Position numbers and translations under genes: made by a program | Shown here: piece by piece, positions 1-6,536 of the stretch | Layout: every line of letters begins with the position of its first letter | How positions within the stretch are numbered: position 1 is the first letter of the stretch | Notes under the pieces: model-generated | Told to the model about the DNA's origin: nothing | Seen by the model: the letters and a program-made list of their open reading frames with translations, nothing else | The model's database searches: none | Assembly: GCA_018668195.1 (NCBI GenBank) | Contig: JABITU010000105.1 | Coordinates: forward strand, 1 to 6,889 | Direction: 5' to 3' | DNA from: Tateyamaria sp. | Lineage (GTDB): Bacteria > Pseudomonadota > Alphaproteobacteria > Rhodobacterales > Rhodobacteraceae | DNA: 6,889 nt

Positions 1-387
1 GTTGTATTTACAGCCGATAGCCTGATGGCAATGGGGTGTGGCCGGGTGTTCGAGGGCACCAGACCTCAGATGTGGGACAGCCTGCAAAAGCTGATGGCAC
101 TGCCAGCTGACACGGTGGTCTGTTCGGGGCACGAGTACACTGCGGCCAATGCAAAGTTTGCGCTGACCATCGACGCAGACAACCCCGCGGTGCATGCTCG
201 GGTTGCCGAAATCAATGCAAAACGCGCCGCAGGCGAGGCCACCGTACCGTCGCTGTTGTCACAAGAACTGGCGACCAACCCGTTTTTGCGCGCGGCTGAT
301 CCGGTTGTACAGGCAAATCTGGGAATGTCCGGCGCAGATCCAACCGCAGTTTTTTCTGAAATTCGCGCTCGCAAAGACAATTTTTAA
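1..387 (+). CDS. gloB: Hydroxyacylglutathione hydrolase (glyoxalase II), 3' part only
   Basis: C-terminal 128 residues of glyoxalase II; the start lies off the left edge. The enzyme hydrolyses S-D-lactoylglutathione to D-lactate and glutathione, the second step of cytosolic methylglyoxal detoxification. Visible in the fragment: TADS near residues 4-7, whose Asp matches the bridging metal ligand of the family; the CGRVFEGT substrate-loop motif (13-20); GHEYT (43-47), with a metal-binding His and a glutathione-contacting Tyr; and the helical C-terminal HAGH_C domain. The protein ends in RARKDNF, where R122 and K125 match the Arg and Lys that hold the glutathione in the human enzyme. The C-terminus is therefore intact. 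The part carrying the HxHxDH metal motif is outside the window. No convincing terminator follows the TAA stop. Whether clpA is co-transcribed is unknown, but the 184-base gap argues for a separate promoter. Confidence 0.93.
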   Translation, partial: VVFTADSLMAMGCGRVFEGTRPQMWDSLQKLMALPADTVVCSGHEYTAANAKFALTIDADNPAVHARVAEINAKRAAGEATVPSLLSQELATNPFLRAADPVVQANLGMSGADPTAVFSEIRARKDNF

Positions 388-444
388 GGCGCTCCGCGAA
401 CAAATTGGGGCCGATCATCCTTAATAAATTAAAAATGTGACCCG

Positions 445-490
445 TTGACCAAAGAAAAGCCTTGAAGCTGGGCGTTGTTCAACCAAACTT
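445..490 (+). promoter_or_regulatory. Possible clpA promoter region (weak)
   Basis: The gloB-clpA gap (388-571) carries no credible gene. It has an AT-rich patch at 419-436, TTGACC at 445-450 and CTTGAA at 461-466. CTTGAA resembles the -35 element of heat-shock (sigma-32) promoters, and 16 bases further on CCAAACT (483-489) is a poor match to the alphaproteobacterial sigma-32 -10 element. No good sigma-70 -10 hexamer lies at the right distance from either -35 candidate. TTGAA (462-466) and TTCAA (478-482) also form a short inverted repeat. A promoter somewhere in this gap is likely from the layout, but the exact element is a guess. Confidence 0.22.
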
Positions 491-559
491 AAGAGAAAGA
501 CACAATGGTCTAAACGGGCGCGCAACATTCCTTGTGCCCCCCAGCCGGCCCCGATCGAC

Positions 560-564
560 AGGAG
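560..564 (+). promoter_or_regulatory. Ribosome binding site fixing the GTG start of clpA
   Basis: AGGAG sits 7 bases before the GTG at 572. It supports the GTG start, whose product begins [12 protein letters not shown], the usual start of ClpA in this bacterial family. No upstream in-frame start has a comparable site. Confidence 0.8.
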
Positions 565-571
565 CACCGCA

Positions 572-2893
572 GTGCCTTCATTCTCGACGACCCTTGAAAA
601 AGCAATCCATCAGGCACTCGCCCTGGCCAATGAACGCCGGCACGAATTCGCAACTCTTGAACACCTGCTGCTGGCGTTGGTCGAAGAACCCGATGCGCAC
701 CGCGTGATGCAGGCCTGTTCGGTGGATACAGCCGACCTGCGCAGTGCTTTGGTCGAATTCGTAGACAGCGAGCTTTCGAACCTTGTGACCGATGTTGATG
801 GATCCGAAGCTGTGCCGACGGCCGCATTCCAGCGGGTCATTCAACGCGCCGCAATCCACGTGCAATCGTCTGGCCGTACCGAAGTCACGGGTGCAAACGT
901 ACTCGTCGCAATCTTTGCCGAGCGCGAATCCAACGCCGCATATTTCTTACAAGAGCAGGAGATGACCCGATATGACGCGGTTAATTTCATCGCGCACGGC
1001 GTTGCAAAGGATCCAGCCTTTGGCGAACCTCGGCCTGTTTCTGGCGCGCCCGAAACAGAGGACGAACCGCAAGGTGTCACTGACGGAGACAAAAAAGAAT
1101 CTGCACTGGCGAAATATTGTGTGGACCTGAATGAGAAATCACGCGAGGGCGATATTGACCCGCTAATCGGTCGCGAGACCGAAGTTGAACGGTGCATTCA
1201 AGTTCTGTGCCGTCGTCGCAAAAATAACCCACTGCTTGTTGGTGATCCAGGCGTGGGCAAAACCGCCATTGCCGAGGGGCTGGCCCGCAAGATCGTAGCA
1301 GGCGAAACACCCGAAGTGCTGTCAGGCACAACTATTTATTCGCTCGACATGGGAGCACTGCTGGCGGGCACCCGTTATCGCGGCGACTTTGAAGAGCGCC
1401 TCAAGGCGGTCGTAAACGAACTCGAAGATCACAAAGATGCAGTTCTGTTCATAGACGAAATTCACACAGTGATAGGTGCGGGTGCGACGTCGGGTGGTGC
1501 GATGGATGCATCAAATCTGCTGAAACCTGCGTTGCAGGGCGGCAAACTACGCACGATGGGCTCGACCACATACAAAGAATTCCGTCAGCATTTCGAAAAG
1601 GACCGCGCATTATCGCGCCGGTTCCAAAAGATCGACGTGAACGAGCCTTCGGTAGAGGATGCAACAAAAATCCTGCGCGGGCTGAAACCCTATTTTGAGG
1701 ACCATCACGGGGTAAAATACACCTCTGACGCAATTAAAACCTCTGTTGAGCTGGCGAGCCGCTATATCAACGACCGCAAATTGCCTGACAGTGCCATTGA
1801 CGTGATCGACGAGGCGGGTGCAGCCCAGCATCTTGTGACGGCGGCCAAGCGGCGTAAAACCATTGGAACCAAAGAAATCGAAAATGTGGTTGCAAAAATT
1901 GCGCGTATCCCACCCAAGAATGTATCGAAAGACGATGCGGCAACGCTGAAAGACCTCGAAGCGTCCCTCAAACGGGTCGTGTTCGGACAGGACAATGCGA
2001 TTGATGCACTGGCGTCTGCGATAAAACTGGCTCGTGCCGGTCTCCGCGAGCCGGAAAAACCCATCGGCAACTACCTTTTTGCGGGTCCGACCGGCGTCGG
2101 AAAGACCGAAGTCGCCAAGCAATTGGCAGACACACTTGGGGTTGAGATGCTGCGGTTCGACATGTCTGAATACATGGAAAAACATGCCGTAAGCCGCCTG
2201 ATCGGCGCACCCCCCGGTTATGTAGGATTTGATCAAGGTGGTCTTCTTACCGACGGTGTGGATCAGCATCCACATTGTGTTCTGCTGCTGGACGAAATCG
2301 AAAAAGCACATCCAGATGTGTTCAACATACTCTTGCAGGTGATGGACCACGGCAAGTTGACAGATCACAATGGACGCGCGGTTGATTTCCGCAATGTCGT
2401 GTTGATCATGACATCGAACGCAGGTGCCGCAGAACAGGCCAAAGCGGCCATTGGCTTTGGCCGCGACCGGCGCGAAGGCGAAGACACCGCAGCAATCGAG
2501 CGTACGTTCACACCCGAATTCCGCAACCGTTTGGATGCGGTGATCAGCTTTGCGCCGCTGCCCAAGGAAGTCATTCTTCAAGTTGTAGAAAAATTTGTAT
2601 TACAGCTTGAAGCTCAGTTGATGGACCGCAATGTAACCATCGAGTTGACACGTCCAGCCGCAGAATGGCTTTCTGAGAAAGGATATGATGACAAGATGGG
2701 CGCGCGCCCACTGGGCCGAGTGATACAAGAGCACATCAAAAAACCACTGGCGGAAGAATTGCTATTTGGCAAGTTGATGAAGGGCGGCGTGGTCAAGGTC
2801 GGCGTCAAGGATGGTGCGCTGGATCTGCGTGTAGAAGGCCTCGAAAAACCGCGTCTTTCAGGCAACAAACCGCCTCTCCTTACAGCTGATTGA
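572..2893 (+). CDS. clpA: ATP-dependent Clp protease ATP-binding subunit ClpA
   Basis: Complete 773-residue ClpA, close to the usual length (758 in E. coli). It is a cytosolic hexameric AAA+ unfoldase that threads substrates into the ClpP peptidase; N-degron substrates arrive through the ClpS adaptor. Domains in order: the double Clp-repeat N-domain (about 1-145); a short acidic linker (about 155-175); AAA domain D1 with Walker A GDPGVGKT (224-231), Walker B VLFIDEIH (291-298) and RALSRRF (345-351) carrying candidate arginine fingers; AAA domain D2 with Walker A GPTGVGKT (505-512), Walker [12 protein letters not shown] (570-580), TSNAG (614-618) and sensor-2 GARPLGR (710-716). The IGF at 627-629 is the ClpP-docking loop (IGL in E. 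coli). There is no long middle coiled coil, which separates it from ClpB. All catalytic motifs are intact. None of its roughly 50 Arg codons is AGA or AGG. No clpS lies directly upstream. The stop overlaps the next start (TGATG). Confidence 0.97.
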   Translation: MPSFSTTLEKAIHQALALANERRHEFATLEHLLLALVEEPDAHRVMQACSVDTADLRSALVEFVDSELSNLVTDVDGSEAVPTAAFQRVIQRAAIHVQSSGRTEVTGANVLVAIFAERESNAAYFLQEQEMTRYDAVNFIAHGVAKDPAFGEPRPVSGAPETEDEPQGVTDGDKKESALAKYCVDLNEKSREGDIDPLIGRETEVERCIQVLCRRRKNNPLLVGDPGVGKTAIAEGLARKIVAGETPEVLSGTTIYSLDMGALLAGTRYRGDFEERLKAVVNELEDHKDAVLFIDEIHTVIGAGATSGGAMDASNLLKPALQGGKLRTMGSTTYKEFRQHFEKDRALSRRFQKIDVNEPSVEDATKILRGLKPYFEDHHGVKYTSDAIKTSVELASRYINDRKLPDSAIDVIDEAGAAQHLVTAAKRRKTIGTKEIENVVAKIARIPPKNVSKDDAATLKDLEASLKRVVFGQDNAIDALASAIKLARAGLREPEKPIGNYLFAGPTGVGKTEVAKQLADTLGVEMLRFDMSEYMEKHAVSRLIGAPPGYVGFDQGGLLTDGVDQHPHCVLLLDEIEKAHPDVFNILLQVMDHGKLTDHNGRAVDFRNVVLIMTSNAGAAEQAKAAIGFGRDRREGEDTAAIERTFTPEFRNRLDAVISFAPLPKEVILQVVEKFVLQLEAQLMDRNVTIELTRPAAEWLSEKGYDDKMGARPLGRVIQEHIKKPLAEELLFGKLMKGGVVKVGVKDGALDLRVEGLEKPRLSGNKPPLLTAD

Positions 2894-4008
2894 TGCATGC
2901 AGCGGTCTACGCTGCACTACTTACTACCCTTGCCGCTGGTACACTCGCGGCAAGGGATATTTTACTAGGCTCGCCTCTGGACTGTGATCTTAGGGGGGCT
3001 TGTTTAATTCAACAATATTATGACCACGATCCAACCCATGCAGCGTCAGACTATCGCTGCGCGACGCTTAGCTATGACACTCACAAAGGGACAGATTTCG
3101 CCCTGCGCACGCTTACTCAGATGCACCTTGGGGTGGACGTTGTAGCCGCGGCAAAAGGCATAGTGCGCGCCACGCGTGACGGCATGCCAGACCAGATCTA
3201 CAATACCCAGAACAGTGCAGAGATTGACGGGCGGGACTGTAGCAACGGAGTTGTCATCGACCACAGTGATGGTTGGACGACGCAATATTGCAATCTAAAG
3301 CAAGGATCCGTCGCAGTGTCGCGTGGTGACTATGTTTCTTTCGCCACACGTCTGGGTCAGGTGGGCCTATCCGGCCGCACACAATTTCCACACGTGCATT
3401 TGACCGTCCGCAAGGACGGCAACCCAATCGACCCCTTTGACCCCGATGGCAAGATCACCTGTGACGGGGCTGACACTAACACTTTGTGGATCGGCCCCAT
3501 GCCTTATCAGCACGGAGGCATGCTCACCGTTGGCTTTTCTGATAAGGTTCCCGACTATGATGCCGTCAAGGATGGGTCAGCGGCACGGCGCCACCTACCT
3601 TCAACAGCGCCTGCTTTGGTGGTCTTTGGCTATGCGTTTGGCGGACGAACAGACGATGAGATGTTATTGATTATAGACGGCCCGAACGGCCTATTTATTC
3701 AAGAGACTGTGAAATTGAATCGCAATCGTGCTAGGTTTTTTCATGCTATCGGCAAGAAGCGGAGCAGCGCACCCTGGCCGGTCGGCACGTATCGCGGCAT
3801 CGTAAGCCTGATCAGGGACGAACAGACCATCAGCAAGCAAAGCGTGGAACTAACGATCGAATTACAAACCTTTATCATCCAACTATTTCTCGGTGAATTT
3901 CAGCTCGATTCGGCGATTTTGCGCACGAGCCTCGGCCGTATCAGTCGGATCCAGCGGCTGATGCTCGCCAAAGCCGTTTGCCGACAGCCGGCCAGGCGGT
4001 ATACCTAG
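2893..4008 (+). CDS. M23 (LytM-type) peptidoglycan peptidase-like protein, possibly inactive
   Basis: LytM/M23 zinc endopeptidases cut peptide cross-links of peptidoglycan in the periplasm. Numbering is from the ATG at 2893, which overlaps the clpA TGA (TGATG) and suggests translational coupling; there is no Shine-Dalgarno. TTG at 2890 is an alternative start, and an in-frame stop at 2887 rules out anything longer. A hydrophobic N-terminus (about 1-20, ending LAA) looks like a signal peptide, but with no positive charge at its front. The zinc ligands HxxxD (H64, D68) and HxH (H167, H169) are present. Odd point 1: the usual Y-x-H-L motif reads YCNL, so the accessory catalytic His is Asn (N134). 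Odd point 2: about 40 C-terminal residues are encoded antisense to the convergent gene, as if the original stop near 3880 were lost. Odd point 3: four Arg codons are AGG, a codon absent from clpA. A C-terminal Ig-like domain covers about 205-325. The fold call is firm; activity is doubtful. Confidence 0.85.
   Translation: MHAAVYAALLTTLAAGTLAARDILLGSPLDCDLRGACLIQQYYDHDPTHAASDYRCATLSYDTHKGTDFALRTLTQMHLGVDVVAAAKGIVRATRDGMPDQIYNTQNSAEIDGRDCSNGVVIDHSDGWTTQYCNLKQGSVAVSRGDYVSFATRLGQVGLSGRTQFPHVHLTVRKDGNPIDPFDPDGKITCDGADTNTLWIGPMPYQHGGMLTVGFSDKVPDYDAVKDGSAARRHLPSTAPALVVFGYAFGGRTDDEMLLIIDGPNGLFIQETVKLNRNRARFFHAIGKKRSSAPWPVGTYRGIVSLIRDEQTISKQSVELTIELQTFIIQLFLGEFQLDSAILRTSLGRISRIQRLMLAKAVCRQPARRYT
2927..2963 (+). 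terminator. Terminator-like hairpin inside the M23 signal-peptide codons
   Basis: The arm CCCTTGCCGC (2927-2936) and its exact reverse complement GCGGCAAGGG (2947-2956) form a perfect 10-bp GC-rich stem with a 10-base loop, followed by ATATTTTA (four T at 2960-2963). It starts 33 bases after the clpA stop, where a clpA terminator would be expected, yet it lies within codons 12-24 of the next gene. It could end part of the clpA transcripts, act as an attenuator, or protect the clpA mRNA 3' end. The stem is clear; its function is inferred, and the T-run is short. Confidence 0.5.
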
Positions 4009-6534
4009 GAAGTTCACCATGTACTTCACCACCGAAAGGGCACGGCCCTGGCTTAGCTCCCAGTTGTCGGCAAATTCGCCCTGTCCCGAAAGGGGCACAT
4101 TGTCTGTGTGACCGTCGACGCGAATCACCCAATCAATTTCGGGCGGGATATCATCGACAATGTTGCGCAAAATCCCTGCAATCTTGCCAATCTCAACTTG
4201 GCCCGCATCAGACAATTCGGCCCCACCGGGCGGAAACAGCACTTCTGAAGAAAAGACAAAGCGATCGCCCACGACTCGCACGCCTTCTTGGGCGCCAAGA
4301 ACATCACGCAACCGGCCGAAAAACTCTGAGCGGTAGCGTTCGAGATCTTGCGCTGCATCTTCGAGACGCTTGCGTTCAGTCTCTTCTAACAAACGGCGGC
4401 GGCGCTCTTCAGCAGCGACGCGGGCCAAGGCCGTGTTTAAATCGGATCCCAGCGATTGCAGTTGGACCTCTTGGGCAGAATCACGCGCAACCGCATCATC
4501 CAAAAGTGCCTGCAACTGGCCCAACTGCTCACGCAGGGCAGCGACCTGTTGGTTCAGCAATTCTGTCTGTCGCTGCGCTTCGAGTGTTGCGGCCTCCTCA
4601 GATTTTAGCGCCTGCCGCGCGGTCTCCAAAAGGGCTGCGGTGCGGTCAAACGCGCCGCTTTGCTTCGTCAACGCCTGCTCGGCGGTCGCTTTTTCGGCCA
4701 GCGCAGCGACAAGCTTGGCACGGATGTCCGACGCATTAGCGTCCAATGATTGCGATTCAGTTTCAGCGGCCAGTTTAGCAGCTAGGGCCGCAGCCAATTG
4801 CGAACGCACATCTTCGTTATTGCTTCCAGCCGCCTGCGCATCAGTGATCGCGGCATCGCGGGCAGCGATGGCTGTGGCCAATTGTACACGCAGCGTGTCG
4901 AGGTCGGTCGATTGCGCAGAAACCTGCCCCTCTGCAGCAGTGCGAGCGGCCAAAGCAGCGGCCAGCTTGTCGCGGATTTCGGACACTTCTAGGTTTGACG
5001 CTTCGAGCCGCGCCTCAAGCGCCGTCATCCGCCATTCCAGCACTGCTACTTCTGCCGCAGAAGCCTCGCGCGCAGATTGCGCCGTGGCGAGATCAGCGCG
5101 CAGATTGGTCACAACTTCGCCCTGCACAGCCAGTGCACCCTGCGCAGTACTTAGTTCGGTTTGAAGCTCTGCGGTGGTTACCGTGCGACCTTCGAGCGCG
5201 TTTTCGACCGCGCGCAAGCGGGCCTGTAGCGTCGCGGCCTCGGCAGAGCGATTATCCAAAGCCGTAAGCGCGCGCGTCAGCTGTCCTTCTAGGTCAGCTG
5301 CAGCAGCGGCCCCATCCTCAGAGTCTAAAAGAGCGGCTGCAAGTTGTGCTTCTAAACTGATGCGTTCAGTTGCCAGCGTAGTGTTTTCCGCGTTGGCTAC
5401 ACTCAAGTCCGCCAATGCACTGGCAAGCTCGGCCTCCAATTCGCCAAGGAGAGCCTCAGCAGCAGCAGTGCTGCCAGTGGCTGTACCGACCGCCAGCAGG
5501 GCTGCTGCCAGTTGCGCATCTAGATCTTTTTCTGCCGCACGGGCGGCTGCCAGCAAGGTCAACGTATCTTCGGCCTGTTTGCGTTGGGCTTCAAGCGCGA
5601 GGGTCATAGCAGTAAGTTCGGCATCTGCGTCAGCAAGTCGAGCCCGTAGCGCTTCGGCAGCAGCGGCCTCAGAAAGGCGCGCGATCTCTTCTGTACTCAG
5701 CGCGGTTTCGGTTTCTGCAAGACGCTCGCGCAGGGCCTGTGCTGCTGCGGCTTCCGCCAAACGAGCGGCTTCTTCGGCGCTCAATGCCTCTTGGGTGGTG
5801 GCTAGATCCGCCTGCAAGTCGGTGGCTTGATCCGCGCTTTCCGCGTTACGGGATTGTAATTCAGCAACCAATGCCAGCAGCGTCGCAGCCTGTTCCGAGC
5901 TGTCGGCGTTTTGTGTGCGCAGATCAGCGATTAACGCCTGCAAGGCGTCAGTGCGAGCAGCCGCGAGACGCGCGGCTTCTACCTGTGCATCCATTTCGGT
6001 GCGCGCCTGAGCAAGTGCAACATTCAACGCCTCTTGTTCAGACATAAGACGGGTTTGTTCGTTCTGAAGGCCAGACATTGTTTCAAGCGCACCATCGCGT
6101 TGCGAAATTAACGCGGCAACCTGTGCTTCGAAACTGGTGATACGTGTGGCTGCGGCCTCAAGCGCCACTGACTGCGCATCGCGTTCACTGGTTAAACCAA
6201 CGATCCGTTTGGCCTGTGCCGCCAATTGGTCGGCTTGTTTTGCAACTTGGGAATGCGCGTTACTCAGGGTCGCATTGAGCGAAGATAAACGCGCATCAAG
6301 CTGATTGGTGCGACGTTCCTCAAGACCCAAAGCCTGTGCAAGAGCGGCAATTTCACTGCCGAGTTGGTCAAGTTCAGTTTCCTGGCCGGTAATGGTTTCA
6401 CGCAGCACGAATTGCACGACCATAAAGATGGTCAGCACAAACATCAGCACAAGCAACAGCCCCGTCATCGCATCTACGAAACCGGGCCATATAGAGGCCT
6501 GAAATCGCTGACCCGTGCGCCGCGACAGAGCCAT
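3883..6534 (-). CDS. MotB/ZorB-like stator subunit with giant coiled coil and OmpA domain
   Basis: Complete 883-residue protein, far longer than MotB (about 300) or TolR/ExbD (about 140). A short cytoplasmic N-terminus with Arg residues leads to one membrane helix (about 22-44). D21 in WPGFVDAMTG, at the start of the helix, is placed like the proton-carrying Asp of MotB, TolR, ExbD and ZorB. Residues about 50-745 are Ala/Glu/Leu/Gln-rich coiled coil with 21- and 28-residue repeats. Residues about 753-883 are an OmpA-family peptidoglycan-binding domain: GHTDN (808-812) with D811, NWELSQGRA (824-832) with R831, GFGEHQP (854-860), and RAQNRRIEL (870-878). D811 and R831 correspond to the Asp and Arg that grip diaminopimelate in OmpA domains. 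The inferred role is the B subunit of an ion-driven inner-membrane motor anchored in peptidoglycan, partnered by the gene just upstream. The start follows AGGGGA with a 9-base spacer. The substrate or process powered is unknown. The 3' end overlaps the convergent M23-like reading frame by 126 bases. Confidence 0.85.
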   Translation of the reverse strand: MALSRRTGQRFQASIWPGFVDAMTGLLLVLMFVLTIFMVVQFVLRETITGQETELDQLGSEIAALAQALGLEERRTNQLDARLSSLNATLSNAHSQVAKQADQLAAQAKRIVGLTSERDAQSVALEAAATRITSFEAQVAALISQRDGALETMSGLQNEQTRLMSEQEALNVALAQARTEMDAQVEAARLAAARTDALQALIADLRTQNADSSEQAATLLALVAELQSRNAESADQATDLQADLATTQEALSAEEAARLAEAAAAQALRERLAETETALSTEEIARLSEAAAAEALRARLADADAELTAMTLALEAQRKQAEDTLTLLAAARAAEKDLDAQLAAALLAVGTATGSTAAAEALLGELEAELASALADLSVANAENTTLATERISLEAQLAAALLDSEDGAAAAADLEGQLTRALTALDNRSAEAATLQARLRAVENALEGRTVTTAELQTELSTAQGALAVQGEVVTNLRADLATAQSAREASAAEVAVLEWRMTALEARLEASNLEVSEIRDKLAAALAARTAAEGQVSAQSTDLDTLRVQLATAIAARDAAITDAQAAGSNNEDVRSQLAAALAAKLAAETESQSLDANASDIRAKLVAALAEKATAEQALTKQSGAFDRTAALLETARQALKSEEAATLEAQRQTELLNQQVAALREQLGQLQALLDDAVARDSAQEVQLQSLGSDLNTALARVAAEERRRRLLEETERKRLEDAAQDLERYRSEFFGRLRDVLGAQEGVRVVGDRFVFSSEVLFPPGGAELSDAGQVEIGKIAGILRNIVDDIPPEIDWVIRVDGHTDNVPLSGQGEFADNWELSQGRALSVVKYMVNFLGIPPGRLSANGFGEHQPLDPTDTAEARAQNRRIELKFTEK
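4648..4983 (-). repeat. Four tandem 84-bp units (28 residues each) in the coiled coil
   Basis: Residues 518-629 of the MotB-like protein fall into four consecutive 28-residue units with no gaps: 518-545, 546-573, 574-601 and 602-629. Their first halves read SEIRDKLAAALAAR, DTLRVQLATAIAAR, EDVRSQLAAALAAK and SDIRAKLVAALAEK. The second halves are much more divergent. Twenty-eight is four heptads, so each copy keeps the coiled-coil register. Similarity also shows in the DNA: CTTG-N-C-N-CGGAT recurs in units 1 and 4 on the + strand. Confidence 0.85.
5620..5787 (-). repeat. Two tandem 84-bp units (28 residues each)
   Basis: Residues 250-277 and 278-305 are near-copies: ALSAEEAARLAEAAAA against ALSTEEIARLSEAAAA, followed by QALRERLAETET against EALRARLADADA. 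This is a second family of 28-residue units, different in sequence from the block at 4648-4983 but of the same length. It points to in-frame tandem duplication. Confidence 0.88.
5812..5937 (-). repeat. Two tandem 63-bp units (21 residues each)
   Basis: Residues 200-220 and 221-241 align without gaps: ALIADLRTQNADSSEQAATLL against ALVAELQSRNAESADQATDLQ. Twenty-one is three heptads, again keeping the coiled-coil register. Confidence 0.8.
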
Positions 6535-6536
6535 GT

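Noticed and set aside
362..400. TTCGCG/CGCGAA inverted repeat around the gloB stop as a terminator
   Set aside because: Only 6 bp of stem across a 27-base loop and no T-run after it.
462..707. Small frame starting in the gloB-clpA gap
   Set aside because: It overlaps clpA by 136 bases out of frame, starts at TTG with no ribosome site, and shows no family resemblance, including none to ClpS.
1610..2581. 323-residue open frame on the minus strand within clpA
   Set aside because: It lies fully antisense to the conserved AAA domains, its protein has no recognisable motif, and it is Cys/His-rich as expected of a shadow of the opposite strand.
572..2893. ClpB or ClpC rather than ClpA
   Set aside because: There is no long middle coiled-coil insertion between the two AAA domains as in ClpB and no UVR-like segment as in ClpC, and the IGF ClpP-docking loop is present.
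5174..5830. 218-residue Ala/Ser-rich open frame on the plus strand, and similar ones at 4370-5164 and 3978-4739
   Set aside because: These are antisense to the repetitive Ala/Glu-rich coiled coil; the low-complexity Ser/Ala composition is the complement of that gene's codons.
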